Source of the DNA: Schistosoma mansoni
Lineage: Eukaryota > Platyhelminthes > Trematoda > Strigeidida > Schistosomatidae
Length of the DNA stretch: 64,000 nucleotides
NCBI RefSeq assembly: GCF_000237925.1
Contig: NW_017386017.1
Location: forward strand, 1 to 64,000
Direction: 5' to 3'
Position 1 is the stretch's first letter. The number at the start of each line of letters is the position of its first letter. A program made the translations under genes and the position numbers. This document shows positions 1 through 12,998 of the stretch, piece after piece. The notes under the pieces were generated by a model that ran no database searches, was not told where the DNA came from, and worked only from the letters and a program-made list of their open reading frames with translations.

Positions 1-278
1 AGTGAACAAACAACGGTTGGGGACAATCGAATGTATTTAAGCAAAGATTATAGACTATCTCAATAAATTCTGATGATTCAACAATGAACAGTCAATTTGC
101 AAATTAACAACCAATTGTTTCAATCTTCACTGTTTCTTCTCTTATTCCATTGCTCATGCATTTTCCTGACGTTTGCGTTTCATTTCAGTTCTTTCCTCAT
201 CGGTCTTCTGCCAAAATACATTCTATGTCTGACCCACACCATATACTACCTATATGGATATAAGTAGACCACACCACA
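1..278 (-). repeat. TRIM-like terminal repeat, 3' copy
   Basis: Same sequence as 701-981. Contains the palindrome-like ACTTATATCCATATAAG near one end. Solo copies of the same family lie at 27045-27347, 38926-39227 and 45120-45412. Confidence 0.85.
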
Positions 279-700
279 CTCGTCCCCCCTTTAAAGCATT
301 CGTTCATGCGGTGGTTCTGCTCGCCATGCCACTATCTTCTTTCACTGCAGTCTGTGCCAAACTCTCCGTCAGAATGTCGAGTCTGCGGCGCGCTGACCTT
401 CATATCTCCGTCGACCTGCCGGGGCACCAACATCCGCATCCACCCGGCACCTGGGACGTTCAACACCCGTACTCCACCGGCCTGCTGAGCCATCTACATC
501 CGATGTCCGCCCAGCAGCCGCACGTCCCACTGCTCCTCTCCGTCGACAGCACCCGCTACAGCCAACGCCGCCCCGCCAGAACACTCCACCCGACGCCAAC
601 TCTCCACACCAGACTGCCCCAACTAGCACCTCAACTCCAGACCCGCAGCGGCGTCCGCAGAACAGCACCCTTCCTCCTTCTGGTTGGCAGCGACACCAAA

Positions 701-981
701 TGTAGTGAACAAACAACGGTTGGGGACAATCGAATGTATTTAAGCAAAGATTACAGACTATCTCAATAAATTCTGATTACCAAACAATGAACAGTCAATT
801 TGCAAATTAACAACCAATTGTTTCAATCTTCACTGTTTCTTCTCTTATTCCATTGCTCATGCATTTTCCAGACGTTTGCGTTTCATTTCAGTTCTTTCCT
901 CATCGGTCTTCTGCCAAAATACATTCTATGTCTGACCCACACCATATACTACTTATATGGATATAAGTAGACCACACCACA
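701..981 (-). repeat. TRIM-like terminal repeat, 5' copy
   Basis: 281 bp, direct repeat of 1-278. Bounded inside by the primer-binding-like TGGTGTCGCTGCC on the minus strand. Confidence 0.85.
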
Positions 982-1092
982 ATATCACTGTCGAAATTGA
1001 TAACTAAATGAGGCACGTTAGTGTTCATGTTTTCGAACTTTCAAGAGATTTCTTTCAGAAGTATTGATTTGATGTCCTATTTTTTTTTATAG
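982..1092 (+). other. Intronic sequence upstream of exon a
   Basis: Short AT-rich stretch ending in a T-rich tract and the AG acceptor; nothing else seen. Confidence 0.5.
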
Positions 1093-1146
1093 CTGACTGC
1101 CTCTCCAGCTCTATGCGATACATCAAGATCGTCGTTAAGACATCGT
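1093..1146 (+). CDS. RHBDF: iRhom exon a (first in window)
   Basis: 54 nt, 18 codons, phase 0 at both ends, bounded by tttatag and GTAAGT. It encodes part of the Ser-rich cytosolic tail. It is not the start exon because it opens with a splice acceptor and has no in-frame Met. The reading frame continues cleanly into the next exon. Confidence 0.75.
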
Positions 1147-4100
1147 GTAAGTTACTACCTCTAAGTTGTTATTTATTACATATCTATTTTATTGTTACGT
1201 CTCATATTCTTTCAAAATTTCAGCTGGCTTCAAGTTCACATTCTGAACCAATGAAGATTATCAATAGACGTCAAGTACGTTATTATCATTATTATTATTA
1301 TTATTGTATTTAAGACCATCATGACTACTTTTTGGCATTTCTGACAATGTTGAAGTATTTTAAAATGTCGCTATTTTTGAAGAATTAGAGAATTTATTTC
1401 TCTGACTCGAAATCTGATTAAATAGAATATACTGACGTAAGTTACCATTTAACCGTTGGTTTAAAATTAAATATTCTACTCTGAAATATAAACACTTACC
1501 GTTTAAGAAACTTGAAGTACCATTTTCAATCCTCTTAATAACAAAGCAAATAAAAAAGTGCTGGAACGTACAGCTCGTGAAAGCAGTCAAGTTACGACTA
1601 AGGGTAAGATGCTCACCTATACTCATATTTAGTTATTGGGTTTTACTGCAAATCAATTAGAGTTGTAAAGATGGATTTTTCTAGAGTAAATTTCGTCGAA
1701 AGTTACTTACTTACTTACGCCCGTTACCCCTCGTCGAGGAGCATAGGCTACTCACCAACATTCTCCATCCAACTCTGTCCTGAGCCTTCCTTTCCAGTTC
1801 ACATTCATCCTTTTCATACCTGCTTCTATTTCCCGGCGTAGTGTGTTCTTTGGCCTTCTTCTTTTCCGCTTCCCTTCCGGATTCCAAATTAGGGATTGCC
1901 TCGTGATGCACATTGGTGATTTCCTCAATGTATGATCTATCCATTTCCAACGTCTTTTCCTAATTTCACCTTCAGCTGGAAACTTGGTTGTCCTCTCCCA
2001 TAAAACTCTGTTGCTGATGGTATCCGGCCAGTGAATGTTGAGTATTTTGCGTAAACAACTGTTTATAAATACTTGAACCTTCCTGATGATGGTCGTAGTA
2101 GTTCTCCACGTTTCAGCTCCGTACAGAAGAACTGTCTTGGCGTTCGTATTAAAGATTCTGGCCTTGAAATTAGTTGAGAGTTGTTTTGAGTTCCATATGT
2201 TCTTCAATTGTAGAAATGCTGCCCTTGCTTTTCCAATCCTCGCCTTTACATCTGCATCAGATCCTCCTTGTTTATCAATGATGCTTCCCAGGTACTTGAA
2301 TTTTTCCACCTCTTCCAGAGTTTCTCCATCAAGTGTGACTGGGTTAGTGTTCTCCGTGTTGCATCTGAAAATCTTGCTTTTTCCTTTGTGAATGTGGAGG
2401 CCTATCGATGCGGAGGCTGCTGCTACATTTGCTGTCTTCATCTGCATTTGTTCGTGTGTATGAGAGAGGAGGGCTAGGTCATCTGCGAAGTCCAAATCAT
2501 CTAATTGATTTTGAGATGTCCATTGCATTCCGTATTTCCCCACAGATGTCAAGGTCTTCATAATCCAGTCAATCACCAGAAGGAAGAGGAATGGGGAGAG
2601 TAGACAGCCTTGTCTGACTCCGGTCCTTACTGGAAATGCATCTGTCAGCTGTCCTTCATGCATGACTTTGCACTGTAGTCCATCGTATGAGTTTTGGATA
2701 ATGTTGACAATCTTTTCAGGAACTCCATAGTGTCGAAGAAGTTTCCATAATGTTCTCCTGTCCACGCTTTCAAACGCCTTCTCATAGTCAATGAAGTTGA
2801 CGTATAGTGATGAGTTCCACTCAACTGATTGTCCCACGATGATCCGTAGTGTCGCAATCTGGTCTGTGCACGACCGATCCTTACGGAATCCAGCCCGATG
2901 ATCCCTAAGTTCAGTGTCTACTGCGTCTTTCATCCGATTCAGCAGCACTCTGTTGAAAACTTTTCCTGGTACTGATAACAAACTGATGCCTCCGACATTT
3001 CAAATGAAGATGAAGTAAGTAAGTCGCCGCCCCCCTCCCCGGTTAACGCGGCTTGCAGATTTTTGGGGTTAGCGACCCCATCCCGTAGAAAAGCTAACTC
3101 GCTAAAAAAACGCTAACCAGAAAAAATAATTCTTCGTCGAAAGTGAACATCTTTAAATCTATATTCGACTGGAGGTTGCTAAAGTTTCCAGAAGGCATTT
3201 TACCACTGGATTTTAATATGATTATCGACTTTCAACAACGCCTATTCAGCTTTAAACTGCCAAAATCTGAGATATCGTCTTCCAGTTATTCAAACAAGGT
3301 TGTTTGTTAAAATATGTGGAAAGACTTCAAAGTTTTGGTATTTATACTTTCAAATCATTCAAACTACTTTATCAGAGTACTCTAATCTTAAGTGCTGTCT
3401 AATATTTCTAAAAGAGAATAGTAAGTAATCTTTCGGAATCGATTATACCACTCATAAAATCAGAATAACTATTTTATCTTTTATGCTCATTGTCTCCTAT
3501 AAAATGCCACAGTGGAAATCTAAGAATTTAAAAGTTTAGTTCTATTTTTGAATTTAAGTCTCTTATCTATTACTATAATCTTTTACCATCCTTTTGTGTT
3601 TTAGGTATCTTTTGCTAATTCTATTGTGCCACCGATTGAATCACAGAGGCCGGTTTATTTACGTGAAGTAAGTCATTATCATCAAATCCGTAACTTTCAT
3701 GATGGCCGATGTTCGAAATAAATGTGATTTTGTGGACAACAAGCAAAAATAATTAATTTTTTGAAAACTAGTTTGGTTTTTATTTTTTTCATTGGATAGA
3801 TAGTAACAGCATATTGTGTAACTCTTTATGTAAAGGTCAATGATACTACCTTGCTGTCCAAACCTAAGCAGTTGAAGCTTGGTTCGAACCTGTGGCCAGT
3901 TAGTTAGGAGCTAAGCTCTTCAATCAATAAACCATCGCTCTATACGTGTAATTAGACAGTTGAGCTGTAGTTCCGTATCATATAACTAACCAAAAATTCA
4001 CAATTTTTATTGCTTTAATAACTGTTATATCTTTTAAAAACTATAGTTTGATTCACATTTTATTAGGCTCTTATTTACTGAATTTATTGTATAGTCATGA

Positions 4101-7100
4101 CTAAATCTTTTTATTTGTATTTCTTTTTAGTTGAGCAGTATCACGACCTTTAGTCTCCCAGTTGCACCTGCTGCAACTTCTGCTCATAAACCGCACGCGA
4201 TGAAAGTTATCCTATCAGCTATGTGGAATCGTCAATTATTACGAACTCGTAGAAAGTTAGAAGGCATTGAAGTGAGTTGAAGATTTTGTCTATTAAATGA
4301 ATTTATATTTAAACTCACGAACAATTTTCTTATATAAATTGCTACTAAATTTTACTTAATTGAAGTTCAACATCATCAGGAAGAACTTCAAGTAATATTG
4401 AAGCGTTCGAATTCTTTTCATAAGTGATCTGATCTCGTATCCAAACAAATCTTAATTTACACGGTTAGTATCACGGAATGGTCTTAGTTAAACAAGTACT
4501 GAACATCTGTCTCGTTCCTTAGCACAATATTCTTTAACAATGCATGTCGAAGATTCCTCCACTGGGGATCAGACACAGGACCTTCGGTCATGCAAGTTAA
4601 CGCTTAATGTCCAGTGGTTTACATGTTTAATTTCAGTCGATTCGTAATATCGCTCAACCATCTTCCAATGTATAAGTTAATTGGTTCTCCCTAGTAAGTG
4701 ACATGACTGGTCAATAAATCACTGTTTTGATTGAATTAAAGTGATCTTTTCGTTTGATTTTCGACTTGCCTATTTTTTTTTATTGTTGCATAAACTAAAT
4801 CCATCCCAAGAGATCAGACCAATAATTATGTCATCTAAATGAAAATTTTCACTGAATTCGCCCATGAAACAAGAACTTACTTTACCCAATATATGTATAT
4901 TATAATGACTTTGGATTACTAAAGGCAGCAGTCACTCAATCCAGTAATGTTTGATATCTATGTATTTCCATAACATTGTTTCTATCAGGTAGATAGGTTT
5001 GTAAACAACATCTATTCTACGTTGTTTGGATAACGGACTTGGGATTGCTGGAGAAATGCTTTGTGTACGAATTAAGTTGTCATCTAGGTGTTTCTTCATG
5101 AACTTGTAACCAATCGTTTTTTTCAAAAGATTGATTACAATTAAATATTACTTATATACACTCTCTATGTATGTCCTCATAGCACCTAGCTTAAAACCAT
5201 CAAGTTCCATGAAAACCACCTAGCCTTCAGACCACCGGTTCGGAATGCAGTCGTCAATATTTTCAACTGCAACCAGTTCACAATATAGCGCGGAAACCAT
5301 CTGATACCATCGACGGTAACTGTCTCACATCTGACATGCCTAGATTCCACCAATAATGACTTTTTACTAGAACCTGAGAGATTCACCTAGAAGCAAGTCT
5401 CTAGCAAGCACACTGTTACATCTCGATTGGAGATTTTGTGAATATTTATTTGATAAATAGACACAACAGACTAGTGTCAGCTGAGGATACTATTGAAGGA
5501 GTGAGTTGTTAGTGAGTTTGTCCTCCAATTCTGATCTCTTTATAATGTTATCGTTACCAATATGGAGTATATATTATACGGAGTGATTTACAGGTTATTT
5601 CTTTTATATTTACTTTCAATTTCATCGAGTTGACTTCAGAGGAAACCATCTTTACTCTATTCCACGTAGTTCTTCTAAATTTCTAATGTTATACCAGTGT
5701 CTAGACTAAGTATCCTAGATTTATGGGATAAACATTTTATTTTGTTATACGATGTCATAATGTATCTTTCTTTTTTTCCTAAACTATTTCTCTTCTTTAT
5801 AGGTTCATGACACTGGATTTGAACGTTTTCATTCAGCTCCAACTGGTAGAATATTTTCATTAGATACAACAGATACTCATTTTAACAATGATAAGTGGGT
5901 AGCTCTTAAAGATGCTAAAAATGAAGAAACACCATTTCTAGCTGTATCGTCAACAATACCAGTCGCTGGTGAATCTAGTGTTAATACTATTAATGATAAC
6001 AGTCATAAAGATAGAATCAGTTATGATGCTTCGGTGGAGCAACAGAAATCAAATGATATTGTCGATGGTCATAATGATAATGTTATAATTTCACAATGTA
6101 GTCCGTCATCATATGATCAACCTGTGACATATTCATTTTTTCAACATTCCAGTAGTTCTGCAGGTGAGTGTTTTTATTTTCAGGATCGACAATATCTGTT
6201 ATCAATTTTTTTCCTCCCTCACCGAAATAAAAAATTTTAATTTCTGTTAAAAATATCAAGATACTAAAAAAATTCTTACCGTGTATATTAAAACAAGATT
6301 TATAAGCACCCGATGTCGAGTAAATGCCGAGCTATTGCACTGTTGAAAGCCCTGGTCCCTCGCAGCCTCAGTTTCTTAGGAACATGCGATGTGTGAAAGG
6401 GTGGTTTGAGAAATGGGTAATGGAAGAAGAATATAATAAAAACTAAATATTAACCAAAACAAAACTAATATAAAAAAAAATAAAACAAAAAAACGATTAC
6501 CAGGGTAGTAATAAGTTTATCACTGTCTCTTTTTGAGTACATAGATCCGGTTTGAGTTTTTTTTTATCGCGATCGCTTCAGCAAACCGGAGAGCAGTCGT
6601 ACTTTGTCTGCTGATAAGTTTGAGAGCATGAGAAATATCAATGGTGTGCTCGGTATCAAGTAAAGGCCGAGCTATTGCACTGTTGAAAGCCCTGGTCCCT
6701 CGCAGCCTCAGTTTCTTAGGAACATGCTCAGAAATGCGAACATGTACTCTTCTCTCGGTTCTTCCAATGTATGTACNNNNNNNNNNNNNNNNNNNNNNNN
6801 NNNNNNNNNNNNNNNNNNNNNNNNNNNNNNNNNNNNNNNNNNNNNNNNNNNNNNNNNNNNNNNNNNNNNNNNNNNNNNNNNNNNNNNNNNNNNNNNNNNN
6901 NNNNNNNNNNNNNNNNNNNNNNNNNNNNNNNNNNNNNNNNNNNNNNNNNNNNNNNNNNNNNNNNNNNNNNNNNNNNCTTTGGAAAGTTTGAGCAGCATTC
7001 CGTAATCGAAATGGCATTCGTAGAAACTCAAACAGACTGAAAGGAGTCGTGATAGTTGTTTAGTGCTTCTTTGGTCCCTTTCCAGTTATTCTTCATCGTA

Positions 7101-10100
7101 GTTTCTTCTTCTTTCACTAGATCCTGTAAAGCTTGAAACCTGTTTTTAAGAGTTATCTCAGATTGGTTGAGTTTGTGAGTATCTCGAAGGAAGGTTATAT
7201 TGAACCTTTGTAATGCTGTTTGTCTAGTTGTCCAGTGTTTCTTTAGCTTCAGTCTCATCTTGGCCACAACCAGGTGGTGATCTGAAGCTATGTCAGCTCC
7301 TCTCCAGGTTCTCACATCTTTCATTGTCATTGTAATTTTTTATTGTTTCAAATGTGATCTATCTGGTTCTCTGTGGTGTGGTCTGGTGAGATCCATGTAG
7401 CTTCGTGTATGCGTTTGTGTGGAAATAATGTGCCGCCTATAATAAAATTGTTGAATGCACATAGATTTGAAAATCTCTCCCCGTTTTTATTTCTCTCCCC
7501 CAGTCCATGTCGTCCCATTATATCCTCATATCCATTGTTGTCCACTCCGACTTTGGCATTTAGATCTCGCATCAGGATGGTGAGGTCCTGGTTTATACTG
7601 GCACTATGACCAGCTTGTACTAAATGGGCCAAAATCGAGCTGCTTACTTTCTTCATCAGACCTTTGCTTAGCCACGCTGGGAGGTGTTCACGAGCACGAA
7701 AATGTAAATCCCTAGAACTTCGACCAATATAACTTGCTCCACAGGAGCAGTCGAACTGATAAATACAAAATGAAGTGGTCATTCTAGGAACTTCATCTTT
7801 AAGCCTCGGTGTCACCATTGGACGCGTAGAAAACACCAAACGTAGTTCACCTGCGTTGAAAGATTTTTGGATAGCATCCGTTATCAGTGTTTCCAAATAT
7901 CTAAATCCTTATCTGATGATTATCTCACATACAAGTAAATAAAGAATGAGAACGTTTTAGAATAAATGAAATTACAGCAGATCAATTTAAATGTCTGATT
8001 TTTATCTGTGGATTAAAGAATCCGGAAGATATGGATATACGTACCAGAATTCTATCGCGCATTGAGCAGGAGCCTAACATGACCCTGCAAATGGTCACAA
8101 CCGAGTGTCAACGGTTGTTAAATCTTAAACATGATACCACGATGGTACAGCAAAATACAAAGACTTCCAATCTTGCTTCAATAAATGCATGCAAATCATC
8201 CAAATCTTCCAATCAAAAGACGGCGAACATACAGCAGCCTTCTGGTAAACCACCATCACCATGTTGGTTCTGCGGATCATGGCATTTTGTGAAGTTATGC
8301 CCATTCAAGAACCACAAATGCCGCCAATGTCATCGCATTGGTCATAAAGAAGGTCACTGCTCCTCAGATAAACGTCAGTCCAAACATCGTGGCGTAAAGG
8401 CGAAGCGACAGCCACAGAGTCAAGTCAAAAGCACGTTTGCAACTTTTAAAGTTGGTTTTCAAAGTAAACGGAAGTATGTGAATTTATTAGTGAATGAAAA
8501 ACCTATTCGTCTTCAGTTGGACACTGCTTCCGACATTACACTGATCTCCAAGAACACATGGAGTAAGCTAGGGTGCCCACCCATCCGACCAACAAAACAT
8601 GTTGTTCGAAATGCTTCAGGCGACATAGTGAAGTTAACAGGAGAAGTCACCTGCAATGTGCAATTCAAGGAACATAAATTCACTGATGTTTGTTATCTAA
8701 CAAATCGGCATGATTTAGATCTATTGGGATTGGACTGGATTGAGGAGATCGATGTCTTAAGTAGTTTATTAAATGAAGTATGTTCTCATAATTCTTGCTC
8801 TGAATCTATCCAGAATTCTCATGATATTTCTGAATCAAATGCCTCAGTTGTGTCATGTTCCCCTGATGTCTATGAACTAAATGCTTCCGATGTAACATGT
8901 TCTCGAAATATTTCTGAATCAAATTCCTCAGATTTAATGTGTTCTCATAATGATACTAAATCGAATAACTCCGATTTAATGTGTTCTCACAATGATGTTA
9001 AATCAAATGACTCCGATGGAACATGTTCACAAAATGATTCCCCATCAAATTCATCAAACAAAGTCTGCTGTCGTAAGGTCTCAAAATCTCATGCATTTGA
9101 TTCCTCTATAGTGCCGACCGCACCTCACGCAAATAATCTTCGAAAACAAAAAGCAAAGCCCATTTTTAGACCAAAACGACCAGTACATTATGCTGCTCTG
9201 TCAGCCGCTGATCAAGAACTTGACAGTTTTGAAGCACTGGGTGTCATTCAGCCAGTAAATCACTCAAACTGGGCTTCTCCCATAATAGTTGTGAGGAAGA
9301 TCGAAACTCAATGTAATCGCCATCATGGGGCGAAGCGGAGAATCTATCGTCGTTCCCGATTCTCACCTTCACAGAAAGCCGAGAAACCGTGCTCAATGGG
9401 GGAAATTTTGTTGAACAGTTTCGTCATAGGAAATTCAGCAACTAACAAGACTGTAAAACTTCAACAACATCCTAATAGGAGATCACGACGGAAACTCAAA
9501 GGACCTGATGCCATGCAAGTGGATCCCAAGAAAGGAGCATATTTTTCTGGGGGGAGATATCGATGATGATATCTTAGCTGCTGTTTGTAATTAGTGACTA
9601 ACTGCTTTTCTTTTTTTTATTCCAGTTAACCAAATTGGTCTTTTCTTTTACAATGATCACAACGCCGTCCAGTTTCCCTTATGCACTCAGTCAATGGCAG
9701 TGATAACATAACTTTGTTTTTCGTCAAGGGGGAAGATGATGTGAACCGCAAAACAAGAAGCCTTAACAAATTACGGAAGCTATTTTTGGGGACGTTAATT
9801 CATTTAATTCAAAGCTTGTAAAACTGTAATATTTACCTTTGTCCCTAGCCTATTCTACAGATCATAAGCTTTCGTTTGATGTATGATTCATTGTCATAGC
9901 ATTTTCTGTTCTAAAGCTATTGTCATTTAGACGTAATCTTTTGTACACTATTTTCTACTATAATCCCCCAGTTTTGGACATAATTGTATTTTTCTGATTA
10001 TTGTACGTTGTGGTCAGCCTATTCATCTATTTATTCATGTAACTTTTCACCCTAATCTTAATTGGGAATTCGAGTGCTAGATCGGGGTTGGAATAAAGTG

Positions 10101-12962
10101 ATTAGTGTTCCAGCTGTCTTTGTCTTCTCTCTCTCTCGCGTGCTTGCCAGCCAATCAGGGATAGAATAGTTTTCGTCTCTCTACCCCCACTTCGAACTCA
10201 CGCATATTGGCCTCAAGGTTAAGCCAGTCAGCCTACCGGGTCAAGGTCTTAATCTACATTAGACAAGTCATACTCGGCACTAAAGTGGGTAGACAGATTC
10301 AAGGACGTAACATTTTCCATGTCCTACAGCTAATTGATTTTATCCTCAATATTTATTGGGTTAGAAATATATTGTTATGCACATTTGTATTTTCTACGAA
10401 AACCATTATTTTGCGTGTACTTTTTTTCACTGTCGGATTGTATACATGTGTACATTTCCCAGTGTTTTTTGCACGGTTCGCTCGCTTACGCTAGCATAAG
10501 TGTGCTTGGACACGAAGTTCATATACTTCTCGACGTACCAATTATCTCCTAAATATATCTTCAAACATTTGCTTTTTTGGTTGCTGGTTTTACTGGGTTT
10601 CTAATTTTCAGTTATCAAGGCTTCACAGACAACAGAGTTGCCAAGAGCTAAATACCCATGAAACTTCCGAACTTAATATGCTTCAGCGGAGTATTAATAC
10701 GATTTCACCCAACTTCAGACACATTTAAGTGTCTCCCTATTATGTGACATTTAAAACAGAGCAAAGGGATTCTTTCAAAGGCATCTCACGCAAATAATCT
10801 TCGAAAACAAAATACAAAGCCCATTTTCAGACCACAACGACCAGTACGTTATGCTGCTCTGTCAGCCGCTGATCAAGAACTTGACAGTTTTGAAGCACTG
10901 GGTGTCATTCAGCCAGTAAATCACTCAAACTGGGCTTCTCCCATAATAGTTGTGAGGAAGATCGAAACTCAATGTAATCGCCATCATGGGGCGAAGCGGA
11001 GAATCTATCGTCGTTCCCGATTCTCACCTTCACAGAAAGCCGAGAAACCGTGCTCAATGGGGGAAATTTTGTTGAACAGTTTCGTCATAGGAAATTCAGC
11101 AACTAACAAGACTGTAAAACTTCAACAACATCCTAATAGGAGATCACGACGGAAACTCAAAGGACCTGATGCCATGCAAGTGGATCCCAAGAAAGGAGCA
11201 TATTTTTCTGGGGGGAGATATCGATGATGATATCTTAGCTGCTGTTTGTAATTAGTGACTAACTGCTTTTCTTTTTTTTATTCCAGTTAACCAAATTGGT
11301 CTTTTCTTTTACAATGATCACAACGCCGTCCAGTTTCCCTTATGCACTCAGTCAATGGCAGTGATAACATAACTTTGTTTTTCGTCAAGGGGGAAGATGA
11401 TGTGAACCGCAAAACAAGAAGCCTTAACAAATTACGGAAGCTATTTTTGGGGACGTTAATTCATTTAATTCAAAGCTTGTAAAACTGTAATATTTACCTT
11501 TGTCCCTAGCCTATTCTACAGATCATAAGCTTTCGTTTGATGTATGATTCATTGTCATAGCATTTTCTGTTCTAAAGCTATTGTCATTTAGACGTAATCT
11601 TTTGTACACTATTTTCTACTATAATCCCCCAGTTTTGGACATAATTGTATTTTTCTGATTATTGTACGTTGTGGTCAGCCTATTCATCTATTTATTCATG
11701 TAACTTTTCACCCTAATCTTAATTGGGAATTCGAGTGCCAGATCGGGGTTGGAATAAAGTGATTAGTGTTTCAGCTGTCTTTGTCTTCTCTCTCTCTCGC
11801 GTGCTTGCCAGCCAATCAGGGATAGAATAGTTTTCGTCTCTCTACCCCCACTTCGAACTCACGCATATTAGCCTCAAGGTTAAGCCAGTCAGCCTACCGG
11901 GTCAAGGTCTTAATCTACATTAGACAAGTCATACTCGGCACTAAAGTGGGTAGACAGATTCAAGGACGTAACAGGTATTGTACGAACCCTTTTTGACCGC
12001 GCACGCAAAATCTGCTCAAATGAGTGTCTGAAAGAAGAAGAAATGGCTCTAATCACCAAGTGCCTGCGTGAAAACACATACCCGGAGAAATTCATCCATA
12101 AATACGCAAACACCAACCGTCAAGTAAAGTATGATCGAGTGGAAAAGAAAACATGCTTCTTATACCTACGTTTCAAAGGAGATGAAATCGCTGGAATAAT
12201 TAATCACAGACTTAATTCTGCGTTGAAAGCGACCTACCCAGCAGCTAAACTGACAACGGTGTGGGAAACTAACTGCTCACTCAAATAAGCTAAAATCGAC
12301 AAGTCCTTTTTTCTCAGTAGCTCCGACTGCATTCACCAATTTACATGTACGTGCCAAAGTACATACATTGGAAGAACCGAGAGAAGAGTACATGTTCGCA
12401 TTTCTGAGCATGTTCCTAAGAAACTGAGGCTGCGAGGGACCAGGGCTTTCAACAGTGCAATAGCTCGGCCTTTACTTGATACCGAGCACACCATTGATAT
12501 TTCTCATGCTCTCAAACTTATCAGCAGACAAAGTACGACTGCTCTCCGGTTTGCTGAAGCGATCGCGATAAAAAAAACTCAAACCGGATCTATGTACTCA
12601 AAAAGAGACAGTGATAAACTTATTACTACCCTGGTAATCGTTTTTTTTGTTTTATTTTTTTTTATATTAGTTTTGTTTTGGTTAATATTTAGTTTTTATT
12701 ATATTCTTCTTCCATTACCCATTTCTCAAACCACCCTTTCACATATCGCCGCTCACTTGTCTGTCTTAAATTATATGAACTCTCCAAATTCTATTCAATT
12801 ATTATGTAACCCACCGCAATTTTTTTTAATACCATGACTACTTCATTACCTCTAAAGTCATCACACATTTGGTCTTATCTCTCTTTGAACTCACTCAACT
12901 ATGACGCCACCCACCCTTTATGCTTCCTTCATTCTAATACCTAATAACCTCTGACCTTTCCT

Positions 12963-12998
<36 letters not shown>

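Larger units (their letters stand above)
1..981 (-). mobile_element. Miniature LTR element (TRIM-like)
   Basis: Two direct copies of a 281-bp terminal repeat (1-278, missing its first 3 bases at the window edge, and 701-981) flank 422 bp of GC-rich DNA unlike the AT-rich surroundings. On the minus strand the internal part begins TTTGGTGTCGCTGCC, a primer-binding-site-like stretch, and ends with the purine tract AAAGGGGGGACGAG abutting the other repeat. That order fixes the strand. The repeat ends are TGTGGTG...TAGTGAACA-like TG/CA. No gag or pol is present, so it must depend on another element. The repeats agree closely, suggesting a fairly young copy. The far target duplication is off the window. 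Confidence 0.8.
7876..11973 (+). mobile_element. Broken Ty3/Gypsy element, same family as the copy at 27.9 kb, with a duplicated end
   Basis: Parts recognised in order: late gag with two zinc knuckles ([27 protein letters not shown]) and a retropepsin motif ([11 protein letters not shown]) inside 8031-9566; scraps of reverse transcriptase start and integrase end; a purine tract; and a 576-bp LTR at 9737-10312. After about 470 bp of other sequence, the block 9125-10312 recurs almost exactly at 10785-11973, ending in a second LTR. The copy lacks a 5' LTR and is clearly broken in several places. LTRs differ from those at 27.9 kb by scattered changes and a 10-bp length difference, so it is an older relative. 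Confidence 0.88.

Noticed and set aside
254-769. Open frames of 171 and 115 codons across the GC-rich TRIM interior
   Set aside because: They cross the repeat boundary, have odd composition and match no retroelement protein; high GC alone makes long frames likely.
860-930. Hammerhead in the TRIM LTR (CCGATGAGGAAAG..CTGAAATG on the minus strand), which would make it a retrozyme
   Set aside because: CTGA is CCGA, no proper stem II precedes GAAA, and other LTR copies do not restore the core.
3864-3950. tRNA gene or SINE head with GGTTCGAACC
   Set aside because: No cloverleaf could be drawn and box A is unclear.
5186-5386. Possible SINE in the intron (ACCACCTAGCCTTCAGACCACC)
   Set aside because: No second copy in the window and no Pol III boxes or ribozyme core.
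6640-7040. Several ORFs running through the N gap
   Set aside because: They consist mostly of unknown residues and are artefacts of translating N.
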